DNA of 64,000 bases, taken from the NCBI GenBank assembly GCA_039989895.1, contig JBDXGY010000005.1, forward strand, positions 1-64,000, given 5' to 3'. Of this stretch, positions 20,891 through 32,465 are shown piece by piece; within the stretch, counting starts at the first letter, position 1; every line of letters starts with the position of its first letter. The translations under genes and the position numbers were made by a program. Under the pieces are notes generated by a model that saw only the letters and a list, made by a program, of their open reading frames with translations, was not told the origin of the DNA and ran no database searches. This DNA comes from Hyphomicrobiales bacterium (lineage in GTDB: Bacteria; Pseudomonadota; Alphaproteobacteria; Rhizobiales; JACESI01).

Positions 20891-20947
20891 TTCTGTGTCT
20901 CTAGACTATATGCCTGTCAGTTTTGGTCGATTTCTGACATAAGGCAA

Positions 20948-20976
20948 TTGACGACTAACCGACTTAATACTATAAG
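20948..20976 (+). promoter_or_regulatory. Candidate rpsT promoter
   Basis: TTGACG (20948-20953) and TATAAG (20971-20976) with an ideal 17-bp spacer lie 92 bp upstream of the rpsT start. This is the best sigma70-like match seen in the window. Confidence 0.65.
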
Positions 20977-21067
20977 CGCCCAAATCTATTTTGACATTGC
21001 GATAGTATTTTAGCTTCATACGCTAGGCATTCGCAGTTTATCACACCGAACGTGAAGGAATATACGG

Positions 21068-21334
21068 ATGGCGAATACGCCTTCAGCAAAAAAAGCAACG
21101 CGGAAAATTGCTCGCCGCACACAAGTCAACAAAACACGCCGCACACGCATGCGCTCTCATCTGCGCAGCGTTGAAGAAGCAATTGCAAGCGGTGACAAAA
21201 ATGTTGCTCAAGACGCCCTTAAAGCCGCCGAGCCAGAGCTGATGCGTGCTGCACAAAAAGGCATTCTGCACAAAAATACAGCATCTCGAAAAATTTCACG
21301 CCTTTCCAAGCGTGTGAAAGCAATCTCTGCTTAA
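21068..21334 (+). CDS. rpsT: 30S ribosomal protein S20
   Basis: 88 residues, very basic: [17 protein letters not shown] at the start, [16 protein letters not shown] in the middle and [17 protein letters not shown] at the end, diagnostic of bS20, which binds 16S rRNA early in 30S assembly. AAGGAA precedes the ATG. It is followed by a strong terminator and so is transcribed alone. Confidence 0.98.
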   Translation: MANTPSAKKATRKIARRTQVNKTRRTRMRSHLRSVEEAIASGDKNVAQDALKAAEPELMRAAQKGILHKNTASRKISRLSKRVKAISA

Positions 21335-21362
21335 ATTTTTTAAGAACCAGCTAAATTTAATT

Positions 21363-21387
21363 AAGGTGCTCATTGAGCGCCTTTTTT
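21363..21387 (+). terminator. rpsT rho-independent terminator
   Basis: A 9-bp stem AAGGTGCTC pairs with GAGCGCCTT (one G-U pair) around a 3-base loop and is followed by TTTTTT, 28 bp past the rpsT stop. Confidence 0.9.
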
Positions 21388-21930
21388 ATTGCCTCAACAA
21401 AATATGAAGGCCTTGAAATCATACATCTTTTTTTGTTGTTATTATTATACCCTAAATTTTCAATTATAAAAACTCAATAATAACAATGACTTATACTAAA
21501 AACTGCAAAACCACGAAAATTCAGACCAATTCATTATAAATAATCATAGTGATCGTATGGACGTTAGACATAAATAAAAATCAGAACGTACTTACTCGCT
21601 TTTTGGTAACTAATTGAGTTTCTTAAACTTTTATTCTGGCCGCCTGAGATGAAAGCGAGTCAAGCGATTTTTTTATAAAATTTTCGCCAAAATTCAAGTT
21701 TTAGACATTGATAAATTCGAACCATATTGCTAGGTTCATCACACGACAGTGAGGTCATGGGGAGTGACTTCACATAAATCAAAAAATGACGAATTAAATG
21801 AGAAAGTGCAGTCTTTCTCTACTTCATTTTGGGCTAATACTCAATTTGCGGATCAATACCTTTTTGCCTATGCACAGAAGATATTGAAGTAATAAATTTG
21901 TGCTGAAGGAATACAGGAGTTGGATTGATC
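21388..21930. other. AT-rich intergenic region between rpsT and the rhodanese/dnaA pair
   Basis: Over 500 bp without a supported gene. The sequence is AT-rich. One near-match to a DnaA box (CTATGCACA, 21868-21876, one mismatch to TTATNCACA) is visible but no cluster, so an origin here is not supported. A 9-bp inverted repeat (21594-21602 with 21652-21660) encloses 49 bases that include a small AGTTT/AAACT hairpin, and a T7 run follows at 21669-21675; this could be a small RNA or a leader structure. The promoter for the rhodanese and dnaA must lie in this stretch. Confidence 0.6.
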
Positions 21931-22362
21931 ATGGCAAACTATGCTGCGGATGTAGATGCAGCCAAAACATGGGAACGTTTGAATGAAAACTCGAACAGCG
22001 TTCTTGTTGATGTAAGAACAACTGCTGAATGGGCTTTTGTCGGCATACCTGATTTAGGCTCGCTCAATAAGACAATAATTTTAGAAGAATGGCAGCAATA
22101 CCCTCACATGGGTATCAACCCTGATTTTGCGGAAAAAGTATCGAATATCATAACTAAAAGTAATGGCGACAAATCCACCGAGGTTTATTTTTTATGTCGT
22201 TCTGGCGTTCGCAGCATGGCCGCTGCAGATGCTCTTACTGCGTTAGGTTTTAAGAATTGCTTTAATGTTGTCGGCGGTTTTGAGGGGCCGCCTGATAATG
22301 ATCAACATCGTGGGAATGTTGATGGCTGGAAAGCCGCCTCACTGCCTTGGGTACAAAAATAA
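21931..22362 (+). CDS. Rhodanese-like domain protein
   Basis: 143 residues from the ATG at 21931. A TTG at 21925 is better spaced from AGGAG (about 5 versus 11 bases), so the start is slightly uncertain. Single rhodanese domain: SVLVDVRTTAEWAFVG and the active-site loop CRSGVRS with its cysteine, ending VVGGFEG and VDGWKAASLPW. Likely a cytoplasmic persulfide carrier or thiosulfate sulfurtransferase; no partner is evident. It lies 47 bp upstream of dnaA and may share its transcript. Confidence 0.85.
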   Translation: MANYAADVDAAKTWERLNENSNSVLVDVRTTAEWAFVGIPDLGSLNKTIILEEWQQYPHMGINPDFAEKVSNIITKSNGDKSTEVYFLCRSGVRSMAAADALTALGFKNCFNVVGGFEGPPDNDQHRGNVDGWKAASLPWVQK

Positions 22363-22409
22363 GATAACAATCGGCCTATACAATAGGCTCGTCTAACAGG
22401 AGAATGGGG

Positions 22410-24014
22410 ATGCAAGCTAAGCCACTAAAGAAGCTAGCGACAAATACTAAATCGGCCTTCATTTCTAATCTCACTGATTCTGAGGGAGAAGATGTATCAA
22501 AGGGGCAACCATCGGCAGAAAAGAGAGCAATGATCCATGCGGGGTTAGTAAATAGTCAACTGACTGATAAAGAAGCTCAAATTAAAACAGACCAAGAGAT
22601 AGAAGAAAATAAAGCTATGTGGGTACGCGTTAAGAAAAAACTCCGGGTGCAACTGGGAGAAGATATTTACACAAGCTGGTTCAATGGGCTTGCAATTGAG
22701 AGCGTTAAAGATGGTGTTGTCTCTTTATCTGTTCCAACGCGTTTCTTGCAGCAGTGGATTAAGAACAACTACGGCGAACTCATTCTTTCGCTTTTGCAAG
22801 AAGAGCAAGATGACATCACAGATATCTCTGTCGCTGTACGCAGCGCCACGCGCACAAATAGCAAACAAAAGAAGCTCAAAGAACAAGAAAACCCCACGCA
22901 AGGACTCTCGTCGAACAATGGGCGAGGGCCTGGTTCGAAAGCGCAACATTTGAATGATGTTGAAGGACCATATGGTGGCGCTCCTTTGGACCCGCGCTAT
23001 ACCTTTTCAAGTTTTTGCGAAGGCCAAGGTAACAATATGGCCTTTACAGCCACAAAAGCGATTGCGACCGGTGATAGGTCTGTATCATTTAATCCATTGT
23101 TTATTCATGCAAAGGTCGGACTAGGTAAAACGCATCTGCTGCAAGCGATTGCATGGGAAAGCCACCGCTGCCGTTTGCCGCGCCGAGTGCTCTATTATAC
23201 CTCAGAACGCTTTATGCATAAAATGCGCGAAGGCTTTGCCAAAAAAACAATTGCCGAGCTTAAAGAGCGTTTGCGCGATGTGGACTTGATGATCATTGAT
23301 GATATTCAATTCCTTGCGGGTGATAAATTCCAACTGGAGTTCAGCCATCTTCTCAATGCATTGATCGATGCGAATAAACAGGTGGTGATCTCTGCGGACA
23401 GACCGGCTGCCGAATTGAAAACTCTTGACGAGCGTGTTTTGTCTCGTCTGCGTGGCGGCATTGCATTTCAACTGGAAAGCCCTGATGCGGACTTGCGTCG
23501 CAAAATTCTAGTCTCCCGTCTCAATGCGCTACGGACTACCGATCCTTCAATCAACATATCAGACACTATTCTCGACTATGTCTCACAAGCCGTTAAGACC
23601 AACGGACGGGATCTGGAAGGTGCATTGAACAGGTTGGTAGCGCAACAATGCTTTACCCATGCGCCCGTCACCCTTGAATCTGCCCAGCTGGTTTTACGCG
23701 ATTTGGTGCGCTCAGATGAACCGCGCAAAGTGTTGATTGAAGACATTCAACGCATGGTTTCCAGCCATTTCAATATTTCAAAATCTGATCTGGTGTCACA
23801 ACGCCGAACACGAGCCATCGTGCGACCTCGTCAAATTGCGATGTATTTATGCAAAACCATGACACCGCGATCACTACCTGAAATCGGCAAACGTTTTGGT
23901 GGACGAGACCACACAACGGTTATTCATGCCGTTCAAAAGGTTGAACAGCTGATGAGTGAAGATCACAATTTTTCAGACGATGTTGAGTTGCTGCAAAGAC
24001 TACTCGACGACTAA
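22410..24014 (+). CDS. dnaA: Chromosomal replication initiator DnaA
   Basis: 534 residues from the ATG at 22410, which is seven bases after AGGAG; the ATG at 22404 is too close to that site. Domain I begins only around residue 70 (MWVRVKKKLRVQLGEDIYTSWF), leaving a poorly conserved N-terminal extension. The linker domain II is about residues 140-190. AAA+ domain III has Walker A AKVGLGKTHLL (first glycine replaced by alanine) and Walker B LMIIDDIQFLAG. Domain IV ends with the DNA-binding signature GGRDHTTVIHAVQKVE. DnaA melts the origin and also acts as a transcription regulator. dnaN follows after 293 bp rather than in a tight operon. Confidence 0.97.
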   Translation: MQAKPLKKLATNTKSAFISNLTDSEGEDVSKGQPSAEKRAMIHAGLVNSQLTDKEAQIKTDQEIEENKAMWVRVKKKLRVQLGEDIYTSWFNGLAIESVKDGVVSLSVPTRFLQQWIKNNYGELILSLLQEEQDDITDISVAVRSATRTNSKQKKLKEQENPTQGLSSNNGRGPGSKAQHLNDVEGPYGGAPLDPRYTFSSFCEGQGNNMAFTATKAIATGDRSVSFNPLFIHAKVGLGKTHLLQAIAWESHRCRLPRRVLYYTSERFMHKMREGFAKKTIAELKERLRDVDLMIIDDIQFLAGDKFQLEFSHLLNALIDANKQVVISADRPAAELKTLDERVLSRLRGGIAFQLESPDADLRRKILVSRLNALRTTDPSINISDTILDYVSQAVKTNGRDLEGALNRLVAQQCFTHAPVTLESAQLVLRDLVRSDEPRKVLIEDIQRMVSSHFNISKSDLVSQRRTRAIVRPRQIAMYLCKTMTPRSLPEIGKRFGGRDHTTVIHAVQKVEQLMSEDHNFSDDVELLQRLLDD

Positions 24015-24063
24015 GGTATCGTTCTAAAATAAACTCCCGAAGGTCCAAGCGGCGGACCAAAAG

Positions 24064-24105
24064 GCCCCTTTCTCTTTGAAAACTACTATTTTTAGAGAGA
24101 GGGGC
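24064..24105. terminator. Hairpin downstream of dnaA
   Basis: A 12-bp stem (24064-24075 with 24094-24105, one G-U pair) with an 18-base loop lies 50 bp past the dnaA stop. No strong T-run follows on plus, so it may be a weak terminator or an mRNA 3' end structure. Confidence 0.5.
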
Positions 24106-24307
24106 TAAATTTATCACAACAGATATCTGTCATTTCTCGACTATATTTCAGTTTCATCAACAAATGACGGGGAAATATTGAGGACGAGCCTATGGCTTGA
24201 CTGGTCTGGACTTGCGTTTTTGAGCTGCAACGTTCAAACATTTGGTCCCGGAATGCATCTGAACATATATTTCGGTATTATTTATTCGCCCAATCAGGTT
24301 GTCGATC

Positions 24308-25426
24308 ATGCGTATTACAATTGAACGTTCCACATTACTGAAATCACTCAACCATGTTCACCGTGTGGTTGAAAAACGTAACACTATTCCGATCCTGTCC
24401 AATGCTCTTTTGCGCACAGCAGATGGCGAACTGATGCTTAAGGCAACCGACCTTGATCTCGAGGTGGTGGAGCGCATTCCAGCGATGGTGGAGGCCCCTG
24501 GTGGAACAACTGTACCAGCCCATATTCTGTTTGATATTGTGCGCAAGCTGCCTGATGGTTCTGAGATCCTACTTGAAACCGACGAGAACGATGCAACCAT
24601 GCGCGTTCAGGCTGGCAAATCGCATTTCAATCTGCAAATTCTGCCAGAAGATGATTTTCCAGAACTTGCGGCCGATGAATTTACACATCAATTCAATCTA
24701 GCTGCAGGCGATTTTCGAAAAATCATTGACCGCACACAATTTGCCATTTCTACCGAAGAAACACGCTATTATCTAAACGGCATTTATCTTCATGCCATTG
24801 AGGTCGACGGTGCGCGCCTGCTGCGTGGTGTTGCAACAGATGGCCACCGCCTTGCACAAATGCAACTTCCTGCTCCTGATGGAATAGACGGAATGCCCGG
24901 AATTATCATTCCGCGCAAAACTGTTAGCGAAGTACAAAAGCTGCTCGATGATGCGGAGCAAAATGTAGTGATTGATCTCTCAGAGAGCAAAATCCGTTTC
25001 ACTGTTGGTAATATTGTTCTCACATCGAAACTGATTGATGGAACATTCCCTGATTACAGCCGGGTTATTCCACAAGGCAACGACAAAGAACTCACCGTCG
25101 ATCGTGGCGTCTTTACTCAGGCTGTGGACCGTGTTTCGACTATTTCATCTGAACGTGGGCGGGCCGTAAAACTGTCGCTCGCCAGCGGGCAAATGATTTT
25201 ATCTGTTGTGAACCCAGATTCAGGCACCGCGCAAGAAGAGATCGCCGTCGATTATGACTCAGACTCCATTGAAATTGGTTTTAATGCCAAATATCTACTT
25301 GATATTGCCAATCAGCTTGAATCTGAGACCGCCATCTTCAAACTTGCTGATGCTGGTTCCCCCACATTAATCGAAGACAATGGCACAAGCGATGCCTTGT
25401 ATGTCTTAATGCCAATGCGCGTGTGA
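24308..25426 (+). CDS. dnaN: DNA polymerase III sliding clamp beta subunit
   Basis: 372 residues from the ATG at 24308; an in-frame TTG at 24299 is less likely. It starts MRITIERSTLLKSLNHVHRVVEKRNTIP, a typical clamp domain 1, and contains the three repeated clamp folds. VATDGHRLA in domain 2 and the C-terminal LMPMRV, which forms part of the client-binding pocket, are visible. It forms the dimeric ring that tethers polymerase III. recF follows after 18 bp. Confidence 0.97.
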   Translation: MRITIERSTLLKSLNHVHRVVEKRNTIPILSNALLRTADGELMLKATDLDLEVVERIPAMVEAPGGTTVPAHILFDIVRKLPDGSEILLETDENDATMRVQAGKSHFNLQILPEDDFPELAADEFTHQFNLAAGDFRKIIDRTQFAISTEETRYYLNGIYLHAIEVDGARLLRGVATDGHRLAQMQLPAPDGIDGMPGIIIPRKTVSEVQKLLDDAEQNVVIDLSESKIRFTVGNIVLTSKLIDGTFPDYSRVIPQGNDKELTVDRGVFTQAVDRVSTISSERGRAVKLSLASGQMILSVVNPDSGTAQEEIAVDYDSDSIEIGFNAKYLLDIANQLESETAIFKLADAGSPTLIEDNGTSDALYVLMPMRV

Positions 25427-25444
25427 GTGCTGTATTGAACGGGC

Positions 25445-26599
25445 ATGGCTGATATATTTCCAACCCGCATCCGCGCTCTCAAGCTTACAAATTTTCGCAA
25501 TTATCAGCATCTGAATGCTTCCTTTGAAACATCCTCTGTCGTCTTGGTCGGCCCCAATGGAGCCGGCAAAACCAACCTACTAGAAGCTTTATCCTTTTTG
25601 TCTCCCGGACGAGGACTACGACGCGCACAATATCATGATGTTGCTCTTGAAGAGGCCAAAGGTGGCAATCGCTTATGGGCCGTTTCAGCGCTTATTGATA
25701 CGCCCCATGGTGATGTGGACATAGGCACCGGTCTCTCGCCCAACGAGGGCCTTAATGAAAAGAACCGTAAAATTCGCATTGACCGTGAGCCAGCCAAAAA
25801 TGCTGACGCGATGACAGAATATGTCCGCCTGTTATGGCTGACACCTTCTATGGATGGGCTTTTTACAGGCTCAGCAGGGGATAGGCGGCGTTTTTTAGAT
25901 CGCTTAGTCTTAGCGGTTGATCCTGCTCATGGGCGACGGGTGAACGCCTTCGATAAGGCGGTGAGAGGCCGCAACCGTATTTTAGACGAAGCTTTTCACA
26001 ATACGGCTTGGCTTGATGCGGTAGAAATTCAAGTGGCTGAACTAGGAGTAGCCATTACAGCAGCAAGACTCGAGACAGTTGCCATGCTGATTGCCGAGAT
26101 CGATACGACGCAACAACAAACCGATCACTTTCCCCAAGCAACACTTGCGCTCGAAGGTGTGGTTGACGAATTAGTAGCAAGCCAATCCGCCACCGATGCC
26201 GAAGACCAATACCGCCGATTGCTTGGTCAAACCCGTGTCCGCGACCGCGCAGCAGGCCGCACATTGGATGGACCGCATCGAGCCGATCTGGTGGTTCGCC
26301 ATCTCGGCAAAGAGATGCCTGCGCGGCTTTGCTCAACGGGAGAACAGAAAGCCCTTCTCATCGGCATCATTCTCGCCCATGCTCGCCTTGTGGCGCATAT
26401 GGCTAATATGACGCCAATTATTTTGTTAGATGAGGTTGCAGCCCACCTAGATGAAATGCGCCGCGCGGCTCTTTTTGATGTTCTAGAGAGCCTTAATTGT
26501 CAGGCTTGGATGACCGGCACAGACCACAGTTTATTCGAGGCATTGGGGCACAGAGCGCACACCTTTCATGTTGAAAGCGGCGCCATAAAACCATGCTGA
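25445..26599 (+). CDS. recF: DNA replication and repair protein RecF
   Basis: 384 residues, SMC-like ATPase: Walker A GPNGAGKTNLLEALSFLSPGRG, signature-region CSTGEQKALLIGI and Walker B PIILLDEVAAHLD. RecF with RecO and RecR loads RecA on gapped DNA at single-strand/double-strand junctions. It is 18 bp after dnaN, so they are probably co-transcribed, matching the common dnaN-recF-gyrB order. Confidence 0.96.
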   Translation: MADIFPTRIRALKLTNFRNYQHLNASFETSSVVLVGPNGAGKTNLLEALSFLSPGRGLRRAQYHDVALEEAKGGNRLWAVSALIDTPHGDVDIGTGLSPNEGLNEKNRKIRIDREPAKNADAMTEYVRLLWLTPSMDGLFTGSAGDRRRFLDRLVLAVDPAHGRRVNAFDKAVRGRNRILDEAFHNTAWLDAVEIQVAELGVAITAARLETVAMLIAEIDTTQQQTDHFPQATLALEGVVDELVASQSATDAEDQYRRLLGQTRVRDRAAGRTLDGPHRADLVVRHLGKEMPARLCSTGEQKALLIGIILAHARLVAHMANMTPIILLDEVAAHLDEMRRAALFDVLESLNCQAWMTGTDHSLFEALGHRAHTFHVESGAIKPC

Positions 26600-26672
26600 G
26601 TTAAAAGACAAGAATCCACAGTTTTTTCGCGCCTTTCCATGTATTCAGTGCTATAAATTTAAGATGATTCTC

Positions 26673-26728
26673 TGACTGAGCTTCTCTCATGATAAAACTA
26701 CTTGAAGAATGGTTCTACAGCTCAGTCA
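26673..26728 (+). promoter_or_regulatory. Inverted repeat in the gyrB leader, overlapping a 24-codon ORF
   Basis: A perfect 10-bp inverted repeat, TGACTGAGCT (26673-26682) and AGCTCAGTCA (26719-26728), encloses 36 bases. A small ATG frame of 24 codons (26689-26763, starting MIKLLEEWFYSS) begins in the loop and ends 35 bp before gyrB. Together they could form an RNA stem that controls gyrB expression; no function is demonstrated. Confidence 0.4.
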
Positions 26729-26798
26729 CAACACAAAAATTCTCCCAGGAATGCGCTCTGTAAATAGCGCTGCCCCGCAAGGTGAAGACGGTATTTGA

Positions 26799-29222
<2,424 letters not shown>

Positions 29223-29287
29223 CGATGTCGTAGAGGCGTCATAAAGCAAGACTAGAGTTTTTCGAAAAGCCTTAGGAAACTGGCCTT

Positions 29288-30304
29288 ATGAAAATTACTC
29301 TTTTATCCTTTGCCGTTTCAGCCATAATGGTAGCCATGACCTTGACTACTCCTCATGCGGCGCTGGCTGCCGACAAATTGATTATCGCACACCGTGGCGC
29401 ATCGGGTTATTTGCCTGAACACACATTGGCTGCCAAAGCGCTCGCCCATGGCATGAACCCTGATTACATCGAACAAGATGTTGTGCTGACAAAAGACGGT
29501 GTGCCAGTTGTCCTGCACGATCATTTCCTCGATACGGTCACAGATGTCGCCCAAAAATTTACCGCCCGCAAGCGCGATGATGGCCGCTATTATGCGATTG
29601 ATTTTACACTGGCAGAAATCAAAACGCTGAAGGTTTTTGAGCGCATTGATTTGAAGACTGGCAAACAGGTTTTCCCAGATCGCTTTCCAAGTGGCCTGTC
29701 ATCCTTCACGGTGCCAACCCTTGAAGAAGAGTTGGAACTGATCAAGGGCCTTAACGCGTCAAGCGGCAAAGCTATTGGCATTTATCCTGAAATCAAAGCG
29801 CCTGCCTTTCATCAAAGTGAGGGGCAGGATATTTCTAAAATCGTCCTCAAAGTGTTGAAAAAACATGGCTATGCAGGCAAAGACGATGCCGTTTATGTGC
29901 AGTGTTTTGACTGGAATGAAACCCAGCGCATTCGCACCGAGCTTGGGTATCAAGGCAAGCTTATCCAATTGATTGCCGAAAATTCATGGGACGAATCTCC
30001 CAGTGTGGATTTTGATACCTTGCGCCAAAAAGAAGGTCTTATCAGCATAGCCAAAATCGCTGATGGTATCGGGCCATGGATTGCGCATATTGTCGATGAT
30101 AGCGGCACCCCAACCGATCTTGTGACGAACGCTCACGCAGCAGGGCTGGAGCTTCATCCCTATACCTTGCGGGCGGATGCTTTGCCCAATTGGGCCAAAA
30201 CATTTGATGAGGCGATGAGCGCTATTTTATTCAAAGCGGGCGCTGATGGTCTCTTCACTGATTTCCCTGATTTAGCCGTAAATCATCTGCAAGCACGCCA
30301 ATAA
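29288..30304 (+). CDS. glpQ: Periplasmic glycerophosphodiester phosphodiesterase
   Basis: 338 residues with a Sec signal peptide (about 1-27, ending HAALA). GDPD TIM-barrel motifs: IAHRGASGYLPEHT with the catalytic histidine, EQDVVLTKDGVPVVLHDHFLDTVTDV with metal-binding Glu/Asp and the second histidine, and IYPEIKAP. It hydrolyses glycerophosphodiesters to glycerol-3-phosphate and an alcohol in the periplasm, feeding carbon and phosphate supply. No glpT or ugp genes are next to it. Confidence 0.93.
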   Translation: MKITLLSFAVSAIMVAMTLTTPHAALAADKLIIAHRGASGYLPEHTLAAKALAHGMNPDYIEQDVVLTKDGVPVVLHDHFLDTVTDVAQKFTARKRDDGRYYAIDFTLAEIKTLKVFERIDLKTGKQVFPDRFPSGLSSFTVPTLEEELELIKGLNASSGKAIGIYPEIKAPAFHQSEGQDISKIVLKVLKKHGYAGKDDAVYVQCFDWNETQRIRTELGYQGKLIQLIAENSWDESPSVDFDTLRQKEGLISIAKIADGIGPWIAHIVDDSGTPTDLVTNAHAAGLELHPYTLRADALPNWAKTFDEAMSAILFKAGADGLFTDFPDLAVNHLQARQ

Positions 30305-30409
30305 AATGACACTAACGGCCCTTCACATTTGTGTAAGCGGAACTGTCTTTACTTGATCTTTTTGTTTAGGCAGCTTCTAGTATAACTTCATTTATTCAGG
30401 AGAATTAGC

Positions 30410-31399
30410 ATGTCGGAATTCAACATCAATCGTCGCTCAGTCTTCAAAGGGGCAGGTCTTGCCGCAGCCGTTGGTGCAACGGCATCATCCGGTTTTGTTC
30501 AACCTGTTTTTGCTGATGGGCATTCTGCAATTCCCGCCCGCCCGATCGCAAACCAATTCATGGTAGGCAATTGTGAAGTGACCACGCTTTTTGATGGCGC
30601 CGTTCAACTTCCTGGCCCTCACCCCATCTTCGGTCAAAACGTCGAAGCTGCTGATGTAAAAGCCTTAGTAGAGGGTAATTTTCTGCCTGCCGATAAAATG
30701 GAAATCGGCTTCACGCCGACTATCGTGAAAGCAGGTAAAAACACAATCCTCTTTGATACTGGTAATGGCGAAGCAACAGGCCGTCGCCCCAATGCGGGCA
30801 ATCTGGTTGCCAATATGAAACTTATCGGCATGAAGCCGGAAGACGTCACCCATGTTGTCATCACCCATATGCATCCTGACCATATTGGCGGGTTGATAGA
30901 AGGCGGCAAGCCGGTATTTCCTAATGCGGCTTATGTGACTGGTGCCGCAGAATATGACTTCTGGTCGCTTGAAGACCGCCTCACTGGTGGCACAGAACGA
31001 GTTGCTAAACTGGTTCAAAGCAATGTCAAACCATTGGCTGAAAAATTCAGTTTCGTGAAACCGGGCGATAGCATCATCCCGGGCATTACCGCCGTTGATG
31101 CATCAGGCCATACACCGGGCCACATGGCGTTTCATATCGAAGATGGTGGTGAGCGCGTGCTACTGATTGGCGATGCCGCCAATCATTATGTCGTCTCGCT
31201 GCAACGTCCAGACTGGCATGTGCGCTTTGATATGGACAAGGAAAAAGCCGTTCAAGCCCGCAAAAATTTACTCGGAATGATTGCGGCCGACAAAATACCG
31301 TTCATCGGCTATCACATGCCTTTCCCTGCCGTTGGTTATCTTGAAGCCAAAGGGCAAGGCTTCCGCTATGAAGCGGCAAGCTATCAGCTCCATCTATAA
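30410..31399 (+). CDS. Exported MBL-fold metallo-hydrolase
   Basis: 329 residues. The N-terminus NRRSVFKGAGLAAAVGA followed by a hydrophobic stretch and VFADG resembles a twin-arginine signal. The metallo-beta-lactamase metal motif is THMHPDHIGG, with the further ligands in GHTPGHM and IGDAANH, so two metals are expected. Layout matches the lactonase and methyl-parathion-hydrolase-like exported group, but the substrate is unknown. AGGAGAA precedes the start. Convergent with pyrC, sharing a hairpin between them. Confidence 0.86.
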   Translation: MSEFNINRRSVFKGAGLAAAVGATASSGFVQPVFADGHSAIPARPIANQFMVGNCEVTTLFDGAVQLPGPHPIFGQNVEAADVKALVEGNFLPADKMEIGFTPTIVKAGKNTILFDTGNGEATGRRPNAGNLVANMKLIGMKPEDVTHVVITHMHPDHIGGLIEGGKPVFPNAAYVTGAAEYDFWSLEDRLTGGTERVAKLVQSNVKPLAEKFSFVKPGDSIIPGITAVDASGHTPGHMAFHIEDGGERVLLIGDAANHYVVSLQRPDWHVRFDMDKEKAVQARKNLLGMIAADKIPFIGYHMPFPAVGYLEAKGQGFRYEAASYQLHL

Positions 31400-31400
31400 A

Positions 31401-31421
31401 GCTTAGGCCACAGGCCTAAGC
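31401..31421. terminator. Hairpin between convergent genes
   Basis: A perfect 9-bp stem GCTTAGGCC with its complement around ACA begins two bases after the metallo-hydrolase stop and overlaps the pyrC stop codon. T-runs are short, so termination strength is uncertain, but the position suits a shared bidirectional terminator. Confidence 0.6.
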
Positions 31422-32456
31422 CACACGCCAATGAAGCGGGAAGCCGGGATCGAAGACAGTGACAGGCCCGCCCCCCGTTTCAATCTTTTCGGGAAAAGCC
31501 ACGGCTTCATCCTGCTTGACGAGCGTCATCATTTCTTCATTCGCTGGCAGCCCATAAAAGGCTGGTCCATTGAGCGAAGAAAACGCTTCGAGCTTATCCA
31601 ATGCGCCCTCTTCCTCGAACACATGAGCAAGACAGGACATGGTGTTTATGGCCGTAAAAATACCCGCACAGCCGCAAGCATGTTCTTTTAGGTCATCCGT
31701 ATGAGGGGCGGAATCTGTTCCCAGAAAAAAGCGCGCATCGCCGCTGGTTGCCGCTTTGCGCAAAGCCAAACGATGGCTCTCGCGTTTTGCAACAGGCAGG
31801 CAATAATAATGGGGCTTAATGCCACCGGCCAAAATGTGGTTACGATTGATGATGAGGTGATGGGTTGTGATCGTGCAGGCAAGGTCCGTCGCATTAGACA
31901 TCACATAATCCACGCCATCCTTTGTGGTGACATGTTCCATAATAACTTTAAGGCCTGGCACCCGCCGCCGCAAAGGATCAAGCACACGATCGATGAAAAC
32001 AGCTTCGCGGTCGAAAATATCAACCTCGCTGTCCGTCACCTCGCCATGCACACACATGATCACGCCAGCTTCTGCCATGCGCTCCAGCACAGGTCTCACC
32101 TTATCAAAATCGCGCACACCTGATTGCGAATTTGTTGTGGCCCCCGCCGGATATAATTTAACAGAGCGAATAAGACCCGCATCATAAGCAGCAATCACAT
32201 CATCCGGATCTGTTTCCTCGGTCAGATAAAGCGTCATAAGAGGTTGAAACGCCATCCCCTCAGGCAAGGCCTTCATAATGCGCTCACGGTATGCGTTCGC
32301 ATCAGCGCTGGTGATCACAGGTGGCACAAGATTGGGCATGATAATCGCGCGGGCAAAATCGCGCGCTGAATGCGGCAAAATACCTTCGAGCATCGCCCCA
32401 TCACGCAGGTGCAAATGCCAGTCATCCGGTCGCTTTATGGTGATTTCACTCGTCAT
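31416..32456 (-). CDS. pyrC: Dihydroorotase (PyrC class II)
   Basis: 346 residues, E. coli PyrC type. Metal-binding [11 protein letters not shown] at the start, the lysine that becomes carboxylated in [11 protein letters not shown], then [19 protein letters not shown] and FLGTDSAPH. It cyclises carbamoyl-aspartate to dihydroorotate in pyrimidine synthesis. AGGAA precedes the ATG and the ABC transporter stop lies nine bases upstream, so both are likely on one transcript although unrelated in function. Confidence 0.96.
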   Translation of the reverse strand: MTSEITIKRPDDWHLHLRDGAMLEGILPHSARDFARAIIMPNLVPPVITSADANAYRERIMKALPEGMAFQPLMTLYLTEETDPDDVIAAYDAGLIRSVKLYPAGATTNSQSGVRDFDKVRPVLERMAEAGVIMCVHGEVTDSEVDIFDREAVFIDRVLDPLRRRVPGLKVIMEHVTTKDGVDYVMSNATDLACTITTHHLIINRNHILAGGIKPHYYCLPVAKRESHRLALRKAATSGDARFFLGTDSAPHTDDLKEHACGCAGIFTAINTMSCLAHVFEEEGALDKLEAFSSLNGPAFYGLPANEEMMTLVKQDEAVAFPEKIETGGGPVTVFDPGFPLHWRVA

Positions 32457-32465
32457 CCAAATTTC

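Noticed and set aside
11120-21838. Shared 13-mer ATTTTGGGCTAAT upstream of irr (11120) and the rhodanese (21826)
   Set aside because: Exact 13-base matches are expected by chance in a 64-kb window, and the flanks do not align.
21388-21930. Replication origin next to dnaA
   Set aside because: Only one imperfect DnaA box is visible, and in Rhizobiales the origin is usually near hemE rather than dnaA. GC-skew over the whole chromosome would be decisive.
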